From contig NZ_KI629782.1 in assembly GCF_000503775.1 (NCBI RefSeq), positions 1,356,045 to 1,420,044 of the forward strand: a DNA stretch of 64,000 bases, in the 5' to 3' direction. The notes beneath the pieces are model-generated. The model saw nothing but the letters and a program-made list of their open reading frames with translations, had not been told where the DNA came from and did not search any database. This DNA comes from Brevibacillus panacihumi W25. GTDB taxonomy: Bacteria > Bacillota > Bacilli > Brevibacillales > Brevibacillaceae. The position numbers and the translations under genes are program-made. Position 1 is the stretch's first letter; the number at the start of each line of letters is the position of its first letter. Below are positions 44,608-52,021 of the stretch, piece after piece.

Positions 44608-44777
44608 TCCTCTTCAACCTCCGTTGTGCTGTTGCCCGTTTCTGCCCAAATTGTATACGTAGAGAATCCACCCTCCCATAGCCTGAAATCACCATTCATA
44701 CTTAATTCATATTTGTAATCGAATTTTAATATTTGATAGATAATGATTAGAACGCCCTACTTTTTTTGGTACGAAGT
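44608..44777. other. AT-rich leader of the exopolysaccharide operon
   Basis: No ORF. On the minus strand a GTATACAAT sequence (around 44652-44660) could be a -10 but lacks a convincing -35. The stretch 44700-44755 is very AT-rich and might carry a promoter or UP element I cannot place with confidence. Confidence 0.35.
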
Positions 44778-44878
44778 CCTGCAACCTTCTCGGACAATGG
44801 CCCTAATGCCAAGAAGCCGGCAGGTCCATCTGTTGCATCCTGTATTTTCTGACAGCTTCGGAAAATTGGTAGGTTGCT
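44778..44878 (-). ncRNA. Possible structured leader RNA upstream of the exopolysaccharide operon
   Basis: A 7-bp closing stem GCAACCT / AGGTTGC encloses about 87 nt that can form at least two more helices on the minus strand (CTGT/ACAG, and GGAC/GTCC enclosing TGCC/GGCA). I compared it from memory with c-di-GMP, guanidine, ZTP, cobalamin and T-box leaders and found no match. It may be a riboswitch-like element, or chance pairing. Confidence 0.3.
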
Positions 44879-44896
44879 CACAATTGAAAAAGGAGC

Positions 44897-44943
44897 AAAA
44901 AAGAGGCGATTCCGAAATATGAACATCTCGAAATTGCCTCTTT
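44897..44943. terminator. Bidirectional-type terminator after the DUF2935 gene
   Basis: AAAGAGGC.ATT.CGA pairs with TCG.AAT.GCCTCTTT around a 12-base loop; on the minus strand the stem is followed by TTTTTTGC. Confidence 0.8.
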
Positions 44944-44967
44944 CTTCTTTTTTTGCATGTCTGACCG

Positions 44968-45393
44968 CTATTGACTGTATAAAAGGGCCCGGGCAATGCC
45001 GATAAAATACTCCGACTCCCGGCGGATGTGGTTTAGTACGGTAATCGCAGTTGGATTATGCTTTAATGCTTCGCTTTCCGTCCCTAATTGATTTAGCAGC
45101 ATGATAAATTGTTCACTTTCTTGCAAGGCAAACTGTACCAGCTCCAGCACCTGTTCATAAAAGGCGGGTTGAAGATACGCTCCGCCCCTTACTGCTGTTT
45201 CAATATATTGTACAAATGTCGCTTGCGTACGTGACAGCTCCTGCTCCCATTCTTGCAGCGCCTGCACAAACCGCTGCTCCAGATTGGGAACGAGTGCGCG
45301 AATCACCTCTGTATGCTCGGCTTCCTGATGCTTCCAGAATTCGCCTTCATCCAAAATGCGCAGCGGCATTTGCTCTCCATAATAAAATTGCAT
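44968..45393 (-). CDS. DUF2935 helical-bundle protein, single domain
   Basis: A 141-residue all-helical protein. EGEFWKHQEAEHTEVIRALVPNLE (17-40) and HIRRESEYFIGIARALL near the end match DUF2935, whose His/Glu-rich four-helix bundles are thought to bind metal; clostridial members usually carry two such units, here there is one. Function unknown. Flanked by terminators on both sides, so monocistronic. Confidence 0.7.
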   Translation of the reverse strand: MQFYYGEQMPLRILDEGEFWKHQEAEHTEVIRALVPNLEQRFVQALQEWEQELSRTQATFVQYIETAVRGGAYLQPAFYEQVLELVQFALQESEQFIMLLNQLGTESEALKHNPTAITVLNHIRRESEYFIGIARALLYSQ

Positions 45394-45456
45394 GTGATTC
45401 CCCTCCCTGTTCTATCAGCAGGCTATGCATATGCGCCCAGAGTGGTTCCCACACGC

Positions 45457-45502
45457 AAAAAAGCGATCCCGCAGCCATCGAAGGTGCGGAATCGCTTTTT
45501 TT
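45457..45502. terminator. Bidirectional terminator after the peroxiredoxin operon
   Basis: AAAAAAGCGATCCCGCA / TGCGGAATCGCTTTTTT, nearly perfect stem with an 11-base loop and T-runs on both strands. Confidence 0.88.
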
Positions 45503-45507
45503 AGGAA

Positions 45508-46059
45508 TTACAATGTTTTCATGCCTGGCTTCCAGTTCGCAGGGCACAGTCCGCCTGCCTGCAACGCTTGCAACACGCGGGAGGTTTCTTCTACACTGCG
45601 TCCTACGTTCATATCAGTCACGACCTGGTAACGCAACATTCCTTCCGGGTCAATGATGAACAAACCGCGATACGCCGCCCCTGCTGTCTCATCCAGAATC
45701 CCGTAGGCACGGGCTGTTTCCTTGTTGAAGTCGCTCGCCAGCGGGAAGTTGACCTCTCCGATTCCGTTCTGGTCGCGCGGAGTTTTGATCCAGGCGCGGT
45801 GTGTATGCACACTGTCGGTGGAGACACCCAATACTTCGCAATCCAGATCGCGGAACACTTCGATGCTGTCGCTAAAAGAGGTGACCTCTGTCGGGCAGAC
45901 GAAGGTGAAGTCGAATGGCCAGAAGAACAAAATCAGCCATTTTCCTTTGTAGTCGTCCAGCTTCACCCGTTCTTCCAGAGTCTCCATGTTTTTCGTGGAA
46001 AGCAGGTTGAAATCGGGCGCCTTTTTCCCAACTTGCAATTGCACTTGCTCTGTCATCAT
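45508..46059 (-). CDS. Two-cysteine peroxiredoxin (AhpC/Prx1 type)
   Basis: Reduces hydrogen peroxide and organic peroxides. The 183 residues include the peroxidatic FTFVCPTEVT (Cys55) and a resolving Cys172 in GGLCPANWKPG near the C-terminus, the typical 2-Cys layout. ATG 46059 is chosen behind GGGAGAGAG; the frame is open to 46080. Third gene of a reductase-glutaredoxin-peroxiredoxin operon, so electrons are likely passed from the flavoprotein to the glutaredoxin and then here. Confidence 0.93.
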   Translation of the reverse strand: MMTEQVQLQVGKKAPDFNLLSTKNMETLEERVKLDDYKGKWLILFFWPFDFTFVCPTEVTSFSDSIEVFRDLDCEVLGVSTDSVHTHRAWIKTPRDQNGIGEVNFPLASDFNKETARAYGILDETAGAAYRGLFIIDPEGMLRYQVVTDMNVGRSVEETSRVLQALQAGGLCPANWKPGMKTL

Positions 46060-46128
46060 ATGAACTCTCTCCCTATTCATGTTGTCTGGTCTGGTTGCGT
46101 CAGGACTCGTTCTTCAGTCGTGCAAGAA

Positions 46129-46380
46129 TTACTGTGCGCTTTCTTCCAAAGCAGCCAGCGCTTTTTTGATTCGGTTCGGGTTGAAGCCCAGGATTTGCTT
46201 TTCGCCAATCACAGTCAAAGGCACGGACATGATGCCCAGATTGTGCAGTTCTTGTGCGAATTCATCGGACTCGTCGATGTTGCGCTCCTCATAGGAGATG
46301 TTTTGCTCGTCCAGATAGGTTTTCAGTTGCTTGCAAAAATTGCAGTTGGTGCTGGAATATACGATTGCTTGTGCCATCAT
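46129..46380 (-). CDS. Glutaredoxin-family protein
   Basis: An 83-residue thioredoxin-fold protein with active site CNFC (Cys13, Cys16) and a cis-proline in SVPLTV. The length and the SYEERNIDESDEFAQEL segment fit the NrdH/glutaredoxin-like group. ATG 46380 is six bases after AGGAG; a second ATG follows immediately. Middle gene between a thioredoxin-reductase-like protein (24 bases upstream) and a peroxiredoxin. Confidence 0.88.
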   Translation of the reverse strand: MMAQAIVYSSTNCNFCKQLKTYLDEQNISYEERNIDESDEFAQELHNLGIMSVPLTVIGEKQILGFNPNRIKKALAALEESAQ

Positions 46381-46404
46381 GTCTCTCTCCTTTTATCTGC
46401 CTGA

Positions 46405-47328
46405 TTATTTGTATTGTGGAACTACTTTGGAACGCTTGTTGATGTATTTGTCGACAGCCATCGCTGCAATCGCGCCGTCTGCCGCGGCTACGACCGCCTG
46501 TTTGACAGGAGTTTTGCGTACTTCTCCGGCGCCGAATACACCCGGAACGGAGGATTGCATGAATTCATCCAGAATCATGAAGCCCTCGTCATCGAGTGGA
46601 ACTTGTCCATCCAGGAAATCAGTGCCAGGCTTGCTGCCTGAGAGGAAAACAAAGACGCCATCAACATCCAGGACTTCTTCCTGGCCCTCTGCGGTGCGAA
46701 TGCGGACACCTTCCACTTTCTTTTCACCGAGAATTTCCAGTGGGCGCGTGCGGAACAGAAGCTCTGTTTTGGGCAACTCCGGTACTTCCTCGATCCCCTG
46801 AAGGTCAGCGCGCGGTACCAGGAAGGTAATGCGATCCGCAAACTTGGTCAGTGCATGCGCCTCTTCCAGCGCTTCCTCGCTGTCTCCAATGACGGCTACG
46901 TGTTTGCCTTCATAGAAGGCGCCGTCGCAAGTGGCACATGTACTTACCCCGCGACCCAACAAGTCTTCTTCACCCGGAAGCATCCGGTTGCGTCCTTTGG
47001 ACCCTGTCGCGACGATGATCGCTTTTGCCTCAAATGTCCCGTGGGCAGTGAAGACGCTTTTTTCTTCATCCTCCACGTCGACGGCTGTGATGGTCGTTTG
47101 GATAAATTCTGCGCCGAAGCTCTCCGCCTGGCGACGCATTTTATCGAGCAGTTCTTTACCGGACAACTCACCCTCTACACCCGGGTAGTTGGCTATTTTA
47201 TGCGTCAGGGCCAATGCACCCGTACCAGGCGCCTTATCAATGACCAAGGTCTTCAGATTTCCGCGCGCTGTATAGATCGCAGCCGATGCCCCTGCCGGAC
47301 CGCCGCCGATGATGATGACGTCATACAT
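46405..47328 (-). CDS. Thioredoxin reductase-like flavoprotein with degenerate NADPH motifs
   Basis: A 307-residue FAD disulfide reductase: FAD motif IIIGGGPAGASAAIYTAR (5-22), redox pair CATC (Cys131, Cys134) and the C-terminal FAD loop GVFGAGEVRKTPVKQ. In true NADPH-dependent TrxB the second domain has a GGGDSA-type motif and HRR; here the equivalents read VIGDSEEALEEA (146-157) and FLVPRADLQ. This resembles reductases using ferredoxin or other donors rather than NADPH. ATG 47328 follows GGGGAGG. First gene of the peroxide operon. Confidence 0.88.
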   Translation of the reverse strand: MYDVIIIGGGPAGASAAIYTARGNLKTLVIDKAPGTGALALTHKIANYPGVEGELSGKELLDKMRRQAESFGAEFIQTTITAVDVEDEEKSVFTAHGTFEAKAIIVATGSKGRNRMLPGEEDLLGRGVSTCATCDGAFYEGKHVAVIGDSEEALEEAHALTKFADRITFLVPRADLQGIEEVPELPKTELLFRTRPLEILGEKKVEGVRIRTAEGQEEVLDVDGVFVFLSGSKPGTDFLDGQVPLDDEGFMILDEFMQSSVPGVFGAGEVRKTPVKQAVVAAADGAIAAMAVDKYINKRSKVVPQYK

Positions 47329-47355
47329 GAAGGCCTCCCCTTTCTCTCTATCAGA

Positions 47356-47370
47356 TTAAAATTATTATTA
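47356..47370. promoter_or_regulatory. PerR-like box before the peroxide operon
   Basis: TTAAAATTATTATTA agrees with the Bacillus PerR consensus TTATAATNATTATAA at 13 of 15 positions and lies between the predicted promoter and the reductase start. Peroxide-inducible expression is inferred. Confidence 0.5.
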
Positions 47371-47386
47371 ACTAGGAACATTTCTC

Positions 47387-47414
47387 ATTTTACTAGATCG
47401 ACGAATAAAGTCAA
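47387..47414 (-). promoter_or_regulatory. Promoter of the reductase-glutaredoxin-peroxiredoxin operon
   Basis: Minus-strand TTGACT (47414-47409) and TAAAAT (47392-47387), 16-base spacer, about 60 bases before the ATG. Confidence 0.6.
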
Positions 47415-47442
47415 TATCTTTTTATAATGATTTTAAATAGGA

Positions 47443-47600
47443 GTTGGTGGTGTTCCAGCTGCAGTGGAGGTGCGGAAAAAGGAGAAAACACTCAGGCGGG
47501 TTGGGATCTTTACGGGGAGGGGGATCATTCCTGGCCGCCTCCCACTCCAAAGGCGGAACCGCGGCCAAAAGCAGCCCGCTTCGAGGAAGTGATTCAGAGT
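47443..47600. repeat. Dispersed hairpin repeat, copy 3, left part (split by intron)
   Basis: Left portion of the same repeat as at 4696 and 20895: GGAAAAAGGAGAAAA, GGGATCTTTACGGGG and AAAGGCGGAACCGCGGCCAAAAGCAGCC. It stops after GATTCAGAGT, where a group II intron begins. Its pairing partner is at 49549-49652. Confidence 0.85.
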
Positions 47601-47669
47601 GTAGAGTAGAGAACTGACGTTTTCTGGCGACCGTTTGGTCGCCTTACTCCTTTCAGTTCCCCCTCATCA

Positions 47670-47700
47670 AACCGTACGTGAGGTTCTCCCTCATACGGCT
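47670..47700 (-). ncRNA. Group II intron domain V
   Basis: Catalytic hairpin AGCCGTATGAGGGAG-AACCTCACGTACGGTT, with the AGC-type base triad and the GAGA-like loop. The maturase stop codon (47693-47691) falls inside it. Confidence 0.85.
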
Positions 47701-49034
47701 TTCCGATGTTCTTCTTTCCTTGGCATTCGGTTATCGCGTACGGCAAGCTTCACAAGAATTCCTCTTGTAGCTTTTGCTATCTCTCTCATCCGCGCATGTC
47801 TCGCTTGTTTATTCCTTTTCTTGTTGTTAAAGAGCACAAGTCTTGTCAGAACATACCAGTCGATGCGACATAACCACTTAGCTCCTATGGGTGAAAGTGA
47901 ATAATAATTCTTGAAACCTTGAAGTTTTCGATTCAGCCCATGTATCAGCTCGTCTAGTGACCAGTACAACTTGTTGCGCGGTTTGGTATACTCTTTGATT
48001 TTCCTTCTCATTTCCTTCATAGCCTTCTTGCTCGGAATGTGTGACATGACGTACATTTTCTTTCCACCCTTGAGAAGAATGGGAAATTTTCGATGGTGTA
48101 AACCAAGGAAGTCAAAGCCCGTCGTATTGTCCCAGATATTAACCAGTCGAGACTTTTCTTTACTAAGTGTAAGGTCCAGTTTGTTTAGTACCGCTTTTAT
48201 GACTTGTATACTTTCCAAAGCGTCTTGTTTCGATCTACACATGATTACAAAATCATCCGCATATCGGATCAGCTTCCCAAGATGAGTGAATTGCTTCTCC
48301 CAAATCGTGTCCATGTAGTCCAAATAAATATTTGCCAACAGTGGAGAGATTACCCCTCCTTGCGGAGTGCCCCATTCGGTTTCATGAAACTGTACATCTT
48401 CCATGACGCCCGCACGGAGCCAGTTCCGAATCAGCTTTAGTATCCTGCGATCAGAAATCCTTTTCTCTACTAGCTTCATGAGCTTTTCCTGATTAATGTT
48501 GTCAAAGTATCCTTTGATGTCTACATCGACTACCCAGGAGGCCGTCCTGCTGGTTTTCTTGATTTGTGTAATCGCCTGGTGGGCATTTCGTTTGGGACGG
48601 AATCCGTATGAGCAATCTTTGAAATCGGCTTCAAAGATAGGCTCAATAACCATCTTGGTTGCCATCTGAACAACACGATCTCGGATGGTCGGGATACCAA
48701 GCGGTCTTTGTTTCCCATCCGCTTTCGGGATGTACGTGCGCCGCACAGGAGATGGATGATATTGCTTACCCTTCAGGTCGAGATAAATTTCGTTGAGAAA
48801 TTTACTTTCCCCATACTCCTGAACGATTCTTTCAATTGTCTGTCCATCTATCCCGCCGCTACCTTTATTGGCTCGAACTCTACGCCACGCTTCCGCAAGA
48901 ATATCTGGCCGGTACACTTTGTCATACAGAGCATGAAATCGCCGTTTTGGATTTTCCTTGGCACAAAGATATAGGGTTGTCCAAAGTTGTCGAGCTTTTA
49001 CATTGGTGTAGTTAGCAAGTTTACTTGCATTCAC
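47691..49034 (-). CDS. ltrA: Group II intron reverse transcriptase/maturase
   Basis: A 447-residue intron-encoded protein: RT blocks with SGGIDGQTI, RRTYIPKADGKQRPLGIPTIRDRVVQ, SYGFRPKRNAHQAI, VVDVDIKGYFDNI, GTPQGGVISPLLANIYL and the catalytic YADD (Tyr258-Asp261), followed by a thumb/maturase X domain (LHHRKFPILLKGGKK to the end). There is no C-terminal HNH endonuclease, so target entry probably relies on nicked or replicating DNA. GTG 49034 is nine bases after AGGAGG. The ORF is continuous, without frameshift or stop. Confidence 0.95.
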   Translation of the reverse strand: MNASKLANYTNVKARQLWTTLYLCAKENPKRRFHALYDKVYRPDILAEAWRRVRANKGSGGIDGQTIERIVQEYGESKFLNEIYLDLKGKQYHPSPVRRTYIPKADGKQRPLGIPTIRDRVVQMATKMVIEPIFEADFKDCSYGFRPKRNAHQAITQIKKTSRTASWVVDVDIKGYFDNINQEKLMKLVEKRISDRRILKLIRNWLRAGVMEDVQFHETEWGTPQGGVISPLLANIYLDYMDTIWEKQFTHLGKLIRYADDFVIMCRSKQDALESIQVIKAVLNKLDLTLSKEKSRLVNIWDNTTGFDFLGLHHRKFPILLKGGKKMYVMSHIPSKKAMKEMRRKIKEYTKPRNKLYWSLDELIHGLNRKLQGFKNYYSLSPIGAKWLCRIDWYVLTRLVLFNNKKRNKQARHARMREIAKATRGILVKLAVRDNRMPRKEEHRKAV

Positions 49035-49548
49035 TCACTCTTACCTCCTTTCAACCCAAGAACAAAGCAGGGTTCCTTCCCTCCACAAGGTTGTGTTGTC
49101 CTTATGTTCAACGGTACTATAAACCCCTCCGACTCCCTCTCTGCCGTCCACCCTTTCGCATGTGCTTATAGGCTTTCGCTTTACACCCCAACGGGGTGTG
49201 CAGAGTAGGGTCTCCCCAGTTCCGTTAACTACTTTCTCAGCGTACCGCTCCCCATACTCCGGGAGGTTCCTTGATGCTGTCTCCAAGTTCTACACATCGT
49301 CCATGGACTTCGCCTGCGGCCACCGGGCTCGTCTCCTCCTTGTCCATCCACTGATGGTCCCTTTAACGAAGCGGCAGGATTCACTTTATGTTACGGTCCG
49401 CTGATTTGCTCGCTCCCTTACGGGATACTTTGTCACAGGGCTTCAACCTTAGGATCTCTCCACCAGTTGCCTGTCAGCTACGAGGCGACTTGGCTCTTAC
49501 CTCGGTTGGACTTTCACCAACTAGCAATTAACGGCTTGCTGGGCGCGC

Positions 49549-49652
49549 TGGCCGCTAAAAGCGTGTTCCGTCTTTTCCGTTCCGGCTTGGTCAAGATCCC
49601 AAATGCCTTCGCTTTTTTCTCCTTTTTCCTCGGGCCAGCTTTTCCTGGTCAT
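49549..49652. repeat. Dispersed hairpin repeat, copy 3, right part (split by intron)
   Basis: TGGCCGCTAAAAGCGTGTTCCGTC, CAAGATCCCAAATGCC and TTTTCTCCTTTTTCC complete the repeat begun at 47443. The outer arm TTTTCTCCTTTTTCC is an exact complement of GGAAAAAGGAGAAAA on the left side. Confidence 0.85.
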
Positions 49653-49663
49653 CTTACCTTGAA

Positions 49664-50941
49664 TCATGCCTTACGATTCATAATCTTATCTGGCTCAGGC
49701 ATCAAGAGATTCAAAGCAGCAGCTCCGACAAGCAATAGGACCGAGACATAAAAAGCGAGCGTATAATCACCCGTGTGTTCATAAAACATCCCGGGCAAGT
49801 ATGCTCCCAACGCTGAACCAGCCTGATGGCTTAGAAAAAGCCAACCCATGACTTGTCCCATGGAGTATTGTTTGAAAAGCTGCGTTGCAAGAAGTTGGGT
49901 AGGCGCTACCGTGGCAAAATCCACAAGACCAAACGAGATTGCGAACAGAAGCAGCAACGATGGATGTCCAACAAAAAACAGCAGAAGATCGGGATCACTT
50001 ACAAACACAATCAAGAAACAGATTGAAAGAGCGCGCAATATGTACAAGGTCGCCAAAAATTTTCTGCTGCTCCAGCGATCCGCAATAAAACCAGACATTA
50101 ATGTCCCCATCGTGTTAAAAGCAGCCAGCAGACCTACAGCCAAGCCTGTCACGGTTGTTGTAAACCCGCAAAGTTGGGCAAATGGGATCAGATGAGTATC
50201 CATCAAGCCAGTGGTAGTAAATCCGCAGATAAAAAAGGGTAAAATCAAGTACCAGAAATTCCTGGATCGAAAAATGCTCCCGAGCGAAGGAGCTCCGTCA
50301 TTAGGGACTCGGTTGCTTGGTTCAGCTTCCTCTCTTGCGCCCCCGATCGGCTGCAGGTTCTTTTCGGCAGGATGATTCCGCAAAAGGAACAGCAGAACCG
50401 GGAAGATGACGACAAGCAGGAAGAACCCAAAAATGGCAACGGCCATTTTCCAATCGTACCACTGAATGAAGAAAAGGGCAGCAGGAACCACCACCATTTG
50501 CCCGACGCTAAAGCCGGCTTCCAGCACTCCGAACGCTACGCCTCGCTTTTCGTTAAACCAATTGGAGACAAGAACAGTCGCCGCTACATTGGAGGCTCCC
50601 CCTACACCGATGGACGCAACTACGCCGTAGAGGAAAAACAATTGCCAAGCTGATGTGATCCATTGTGTGAACAGCATGCTGAGACCAACCAGGAGAGTAC
50701 TGTATAGCAGTATGGTTCGAGCTCCGAAGCGATCGATCAGCCTGCCCGCAATCGGTTGGGAGATTCCATAAATGATAAAGCTTAGCGTGGAGACAAGTGA
50801 AATGGTGCCACGATCCAGAGAGAATTCGTTCTCCCATGATTCAATAAAGGCACCAAAAGAAAGCCTTATCCCCTGTACGGCCAATAAAGCGAAAAAGGTT
50901 ACGAACAAAATGATCCAAGCATAGTGCAGTTTCTTCACCAT
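49664..50941 (-). CDS. MFS transporter (OFA/monocarboxylate-porter-like)
   Basis: A 425-residue, 12-helix major facilitator with the cytoplasmic loop motif [14 protein letters not shown] near 65-80 and a central hydrophilic loop ([24 protein letters not shown]) between helices 6 and 7. The family moves organic anions or drugs; the substrate is unknown. ATG 50941 is proposed, with AAAGGTGAT upstream; an in-frame TTG at 50950 overlaps the marR stop and is an equal possibility. Co-transcribed with and likely controlled by MarR. Its 3' end is only about 12 bases from the hairpin repeat. Confidence 0.85.
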   Translation of the reverse strand: MVKKLHYAWIILFVTFFALLAVQGIRLSFGAFIESWENEFSLDRGTISLVSTLSFIIYGISQPIAGRLIDRFGARTILLYSTLLVGLSMLFTQWITSAWQLFFLYGVVASIGVGGASNVAATVLVSNWFNEKRGVAFGVLEAGFSVGQMVVVPAALFFIQWYDWKMAVAIFGFFLLVVIFPVLLFLLRNHPAEKNLQPIGGAREEAEPSNRVPNDGAPSLGSIFRSRNFWYLILPFFICGFTTTGLMDTHLIPFAQLCGFTTTVTGLAVGLLAAFNTMGTLMSGFIADRWSSRKFLATLYILRALSICFLIVFVSDPDLLLFFVGHPSLLLLFAISFGLVDFATVAPTQLLATQLFKQYSMGQVMGWLFLSHQAGSALGAYLPGMFYEHTGDYTLAFYVSVLLLVGAAALNLLMPEPDKIMNRKA

Positions 50942-50946
50942 TGATA

Positions 50947-51378
50947 TCAACGATCACCTTTCTGACCTAAACCCAATTTGGTCAGCATGCTTTTGAGTAA
51001 GTTCGCTTCTTCCTCACTGAACATCGAGATTACCTCTTTATTCACAACATCGGTTACCTGATTCATCGGCTTTTCCAGTTCCTTCCCTTTTGGAGTCAGA
51101 AAAATCAGGTTTGTTCGACGGTCATTGAGATCGGGACGCCTCTCAATGAGACCCATTTTTTCCAATCGATCGAGGACACCTGTAATGGTTGCTCCGTCTA
51201 GGCGCAGCCTACCTCCTAATTCCACTCCTTTTTGCCCGTCTTTTTCCCACAGAACATGTAAGAGGACAAACTGGACAGGAGTGATTCCGTATTGAGCTAG
51301 TGCTGCCTTTTCCATTTGCCAGACCTTTTGATACGCTTTTCCCAACAGAAATCCATAGCAATCTTCAATCCGATCCAT
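50947..51378 (-). CDS. MarR-family transcriptional regulator
   Basis: A 143-residue winged-helix repressor: helical dimer arm, [68 protein letters not shown] (31-98) with the wing DRRTN, and a C-terminal dimerisation helix. ATG 51378 follows AAGGAGG. It precedes the MFS gene by an overlap and a perfect 36-bp palindrome covers its -10 region, so it is very likely autoregulated and derepressed by a small ligand. Confidence 0.9.
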   Translation of the reverse strand: MDRIEDCYGFLLGKAYQKVWQMEKAALAQYGITPVQFVLLHVLWEKDGQKGVELGGRLRLDGATITGVLDRLEKMGLIERRPDLNDRRTNLIFLTPKGKELEKPMNQVTDVVNKEVISMFSEEEANLLKSMLTKLGLGQKGDR

Positions 51379-51427
51379 GTGAACCTCCTTACTCCAATTA
51401 GAAAGTCATGTAGACAAAGCATACCAT

Positions 51428-51463
51428 GCACACACATTATTTGTATACAAATAATGTGTGTGC
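51428..51463. promoter_or_regulatory. 36-bp perfect palindromic operator of marR-MFS
   Basis: A perfect palindrome centred between 51445 and 51446; half-site GCACACACATTATTTGTA. It overlaps the -10 box (51456-51451) and the predicted start site of the marR promoter. Confidence 0.8.
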
Positions 51464-51479
51464 GAAAATCTATTGCCAA
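51451..51479 (-). promoter_or_regulatory. Promoter of marR-MFS
   Basis: Minus-strand TTGGCA (51479-51474), 17-base spacer, CATTAT (51456-51451). Confidence 0.55.
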
Positions 51480-51517
51480 ATTTCTTTTTTCATTACCTGT
51501 CAGGAGCGATCCGCAAA

Positions 51518-51546
51518 TAAAAAAGCAGCCGGTCAATCCCGACTGC
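51518..51546 (-). terminator. Intrinsic terminator after the GGDEF-membrane protein unit
   Basis: Minus-strand GCAGTCGG / CCGGCTGC stem (one G-U pair) followed by TTTTTT. Confidence 0.75.
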
Positions 51547-51575
51547 CGCTCGCGTTATATGAACGTCCTGAAAAC

Positions 51576-52016
51576 TCAGACTCTATTCGCCCTATTCACC
51601 CGAATCCTCGCAACCACCATAGCCAGCAATACGCTGATGATCCCTCCCGCAAAGATATAGGCGGGGGTATAGTACGGAGCCGCCTCGCCGCGGATGAATT
51701 GCAGCGGTTCGGGGTTGCCGTAGCCATGGGAAGCATAGGCATACCCGATCACATAGATCGAGACACGCTCGCATACAACCGTCAAAAGACTGATTTGAAA
51801 AGCTTCCATGACCGGTCTTTCACTGAAGTATCGCAGAATGAAACCAAGAATGAGATAAGGAATGGTCACCATCCAGATTCCGATAAACATCCCGGATTGA
51901 TCCCAATTATGATCGAATGGCGTTTGAAACATGACATGGTACATGGCAAACGCTGTCCAAAGCACAACAAAATATAAAAACGTCATCATTGCCAAGCCTA
52001 CCGCTAGTTTTTGCAT
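51576..52016 (-). CDS. Unrecognised four-helix membrane protein, 146 aa
   Basis: Not recognised. Four hydrophobic segments (about 6-26, 44-64, 78-98, 118-138) with short loops. ATG 52016 (MQKLAVGLAMMTFLYF) has GGTGAGAGCT upstream and starts six bases after the stop of the GGDEF gene, so the two are probably translationally coupled. It could anchor or modulate the diguanylate cyclase. Confidence 0.6.
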   Translation of the reverse strand: MQKLAVGLAMMTFLYFVVLWTAFAMYHVMFQTPFDHNWDQSGMFIGIWMVTIPYLILGFILRYFSERPVMEAFQISLLTVVCERVSIYVIGYAYASHGYGNPEPLQFIRGEAAPYYTPAYIFAGGIISVLLAMVVARIRVNRANRV

Positions 52017-52021
52017 AGCTC

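Larger units (their letters stand above)
47601..49548 (-). mobile_element. Group II intron, complete, 1948 bp
   Basis: Read on the minus strand. The 5' end GCGCGCCCAGC (49548 onward) resembles the GUGYG start with one change. Within it are a GAAAGUCCAACC-type domain I segment, a maturase ORF (49034-47691), domain V (47700-47670: AGCCGTATGAGGG...CGTACGGTT) and domain VI ending CTACTCTAC at 47601. Ends are fixed by comparison with the two uninterrupted repeat copies: joining 47600 to 49549 restores CAGAGTTGGCCGCT against CAGGGTTGGCCGCT in copy 2. Looks intact and potentially mobile. Confidence 0.92.

Noticed and set aside
49035-49548. Short ORFs on both strands upstream of the maturase
   Set aside because: They fall in the structured RNA domains I-III of the group II intron.
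47601-49548. HNH endonuclease in the intron-encoded protein
   Set aside because: The protein ends after the maturase X domain with a basic tail; no H-N-H or CxxC motifs.
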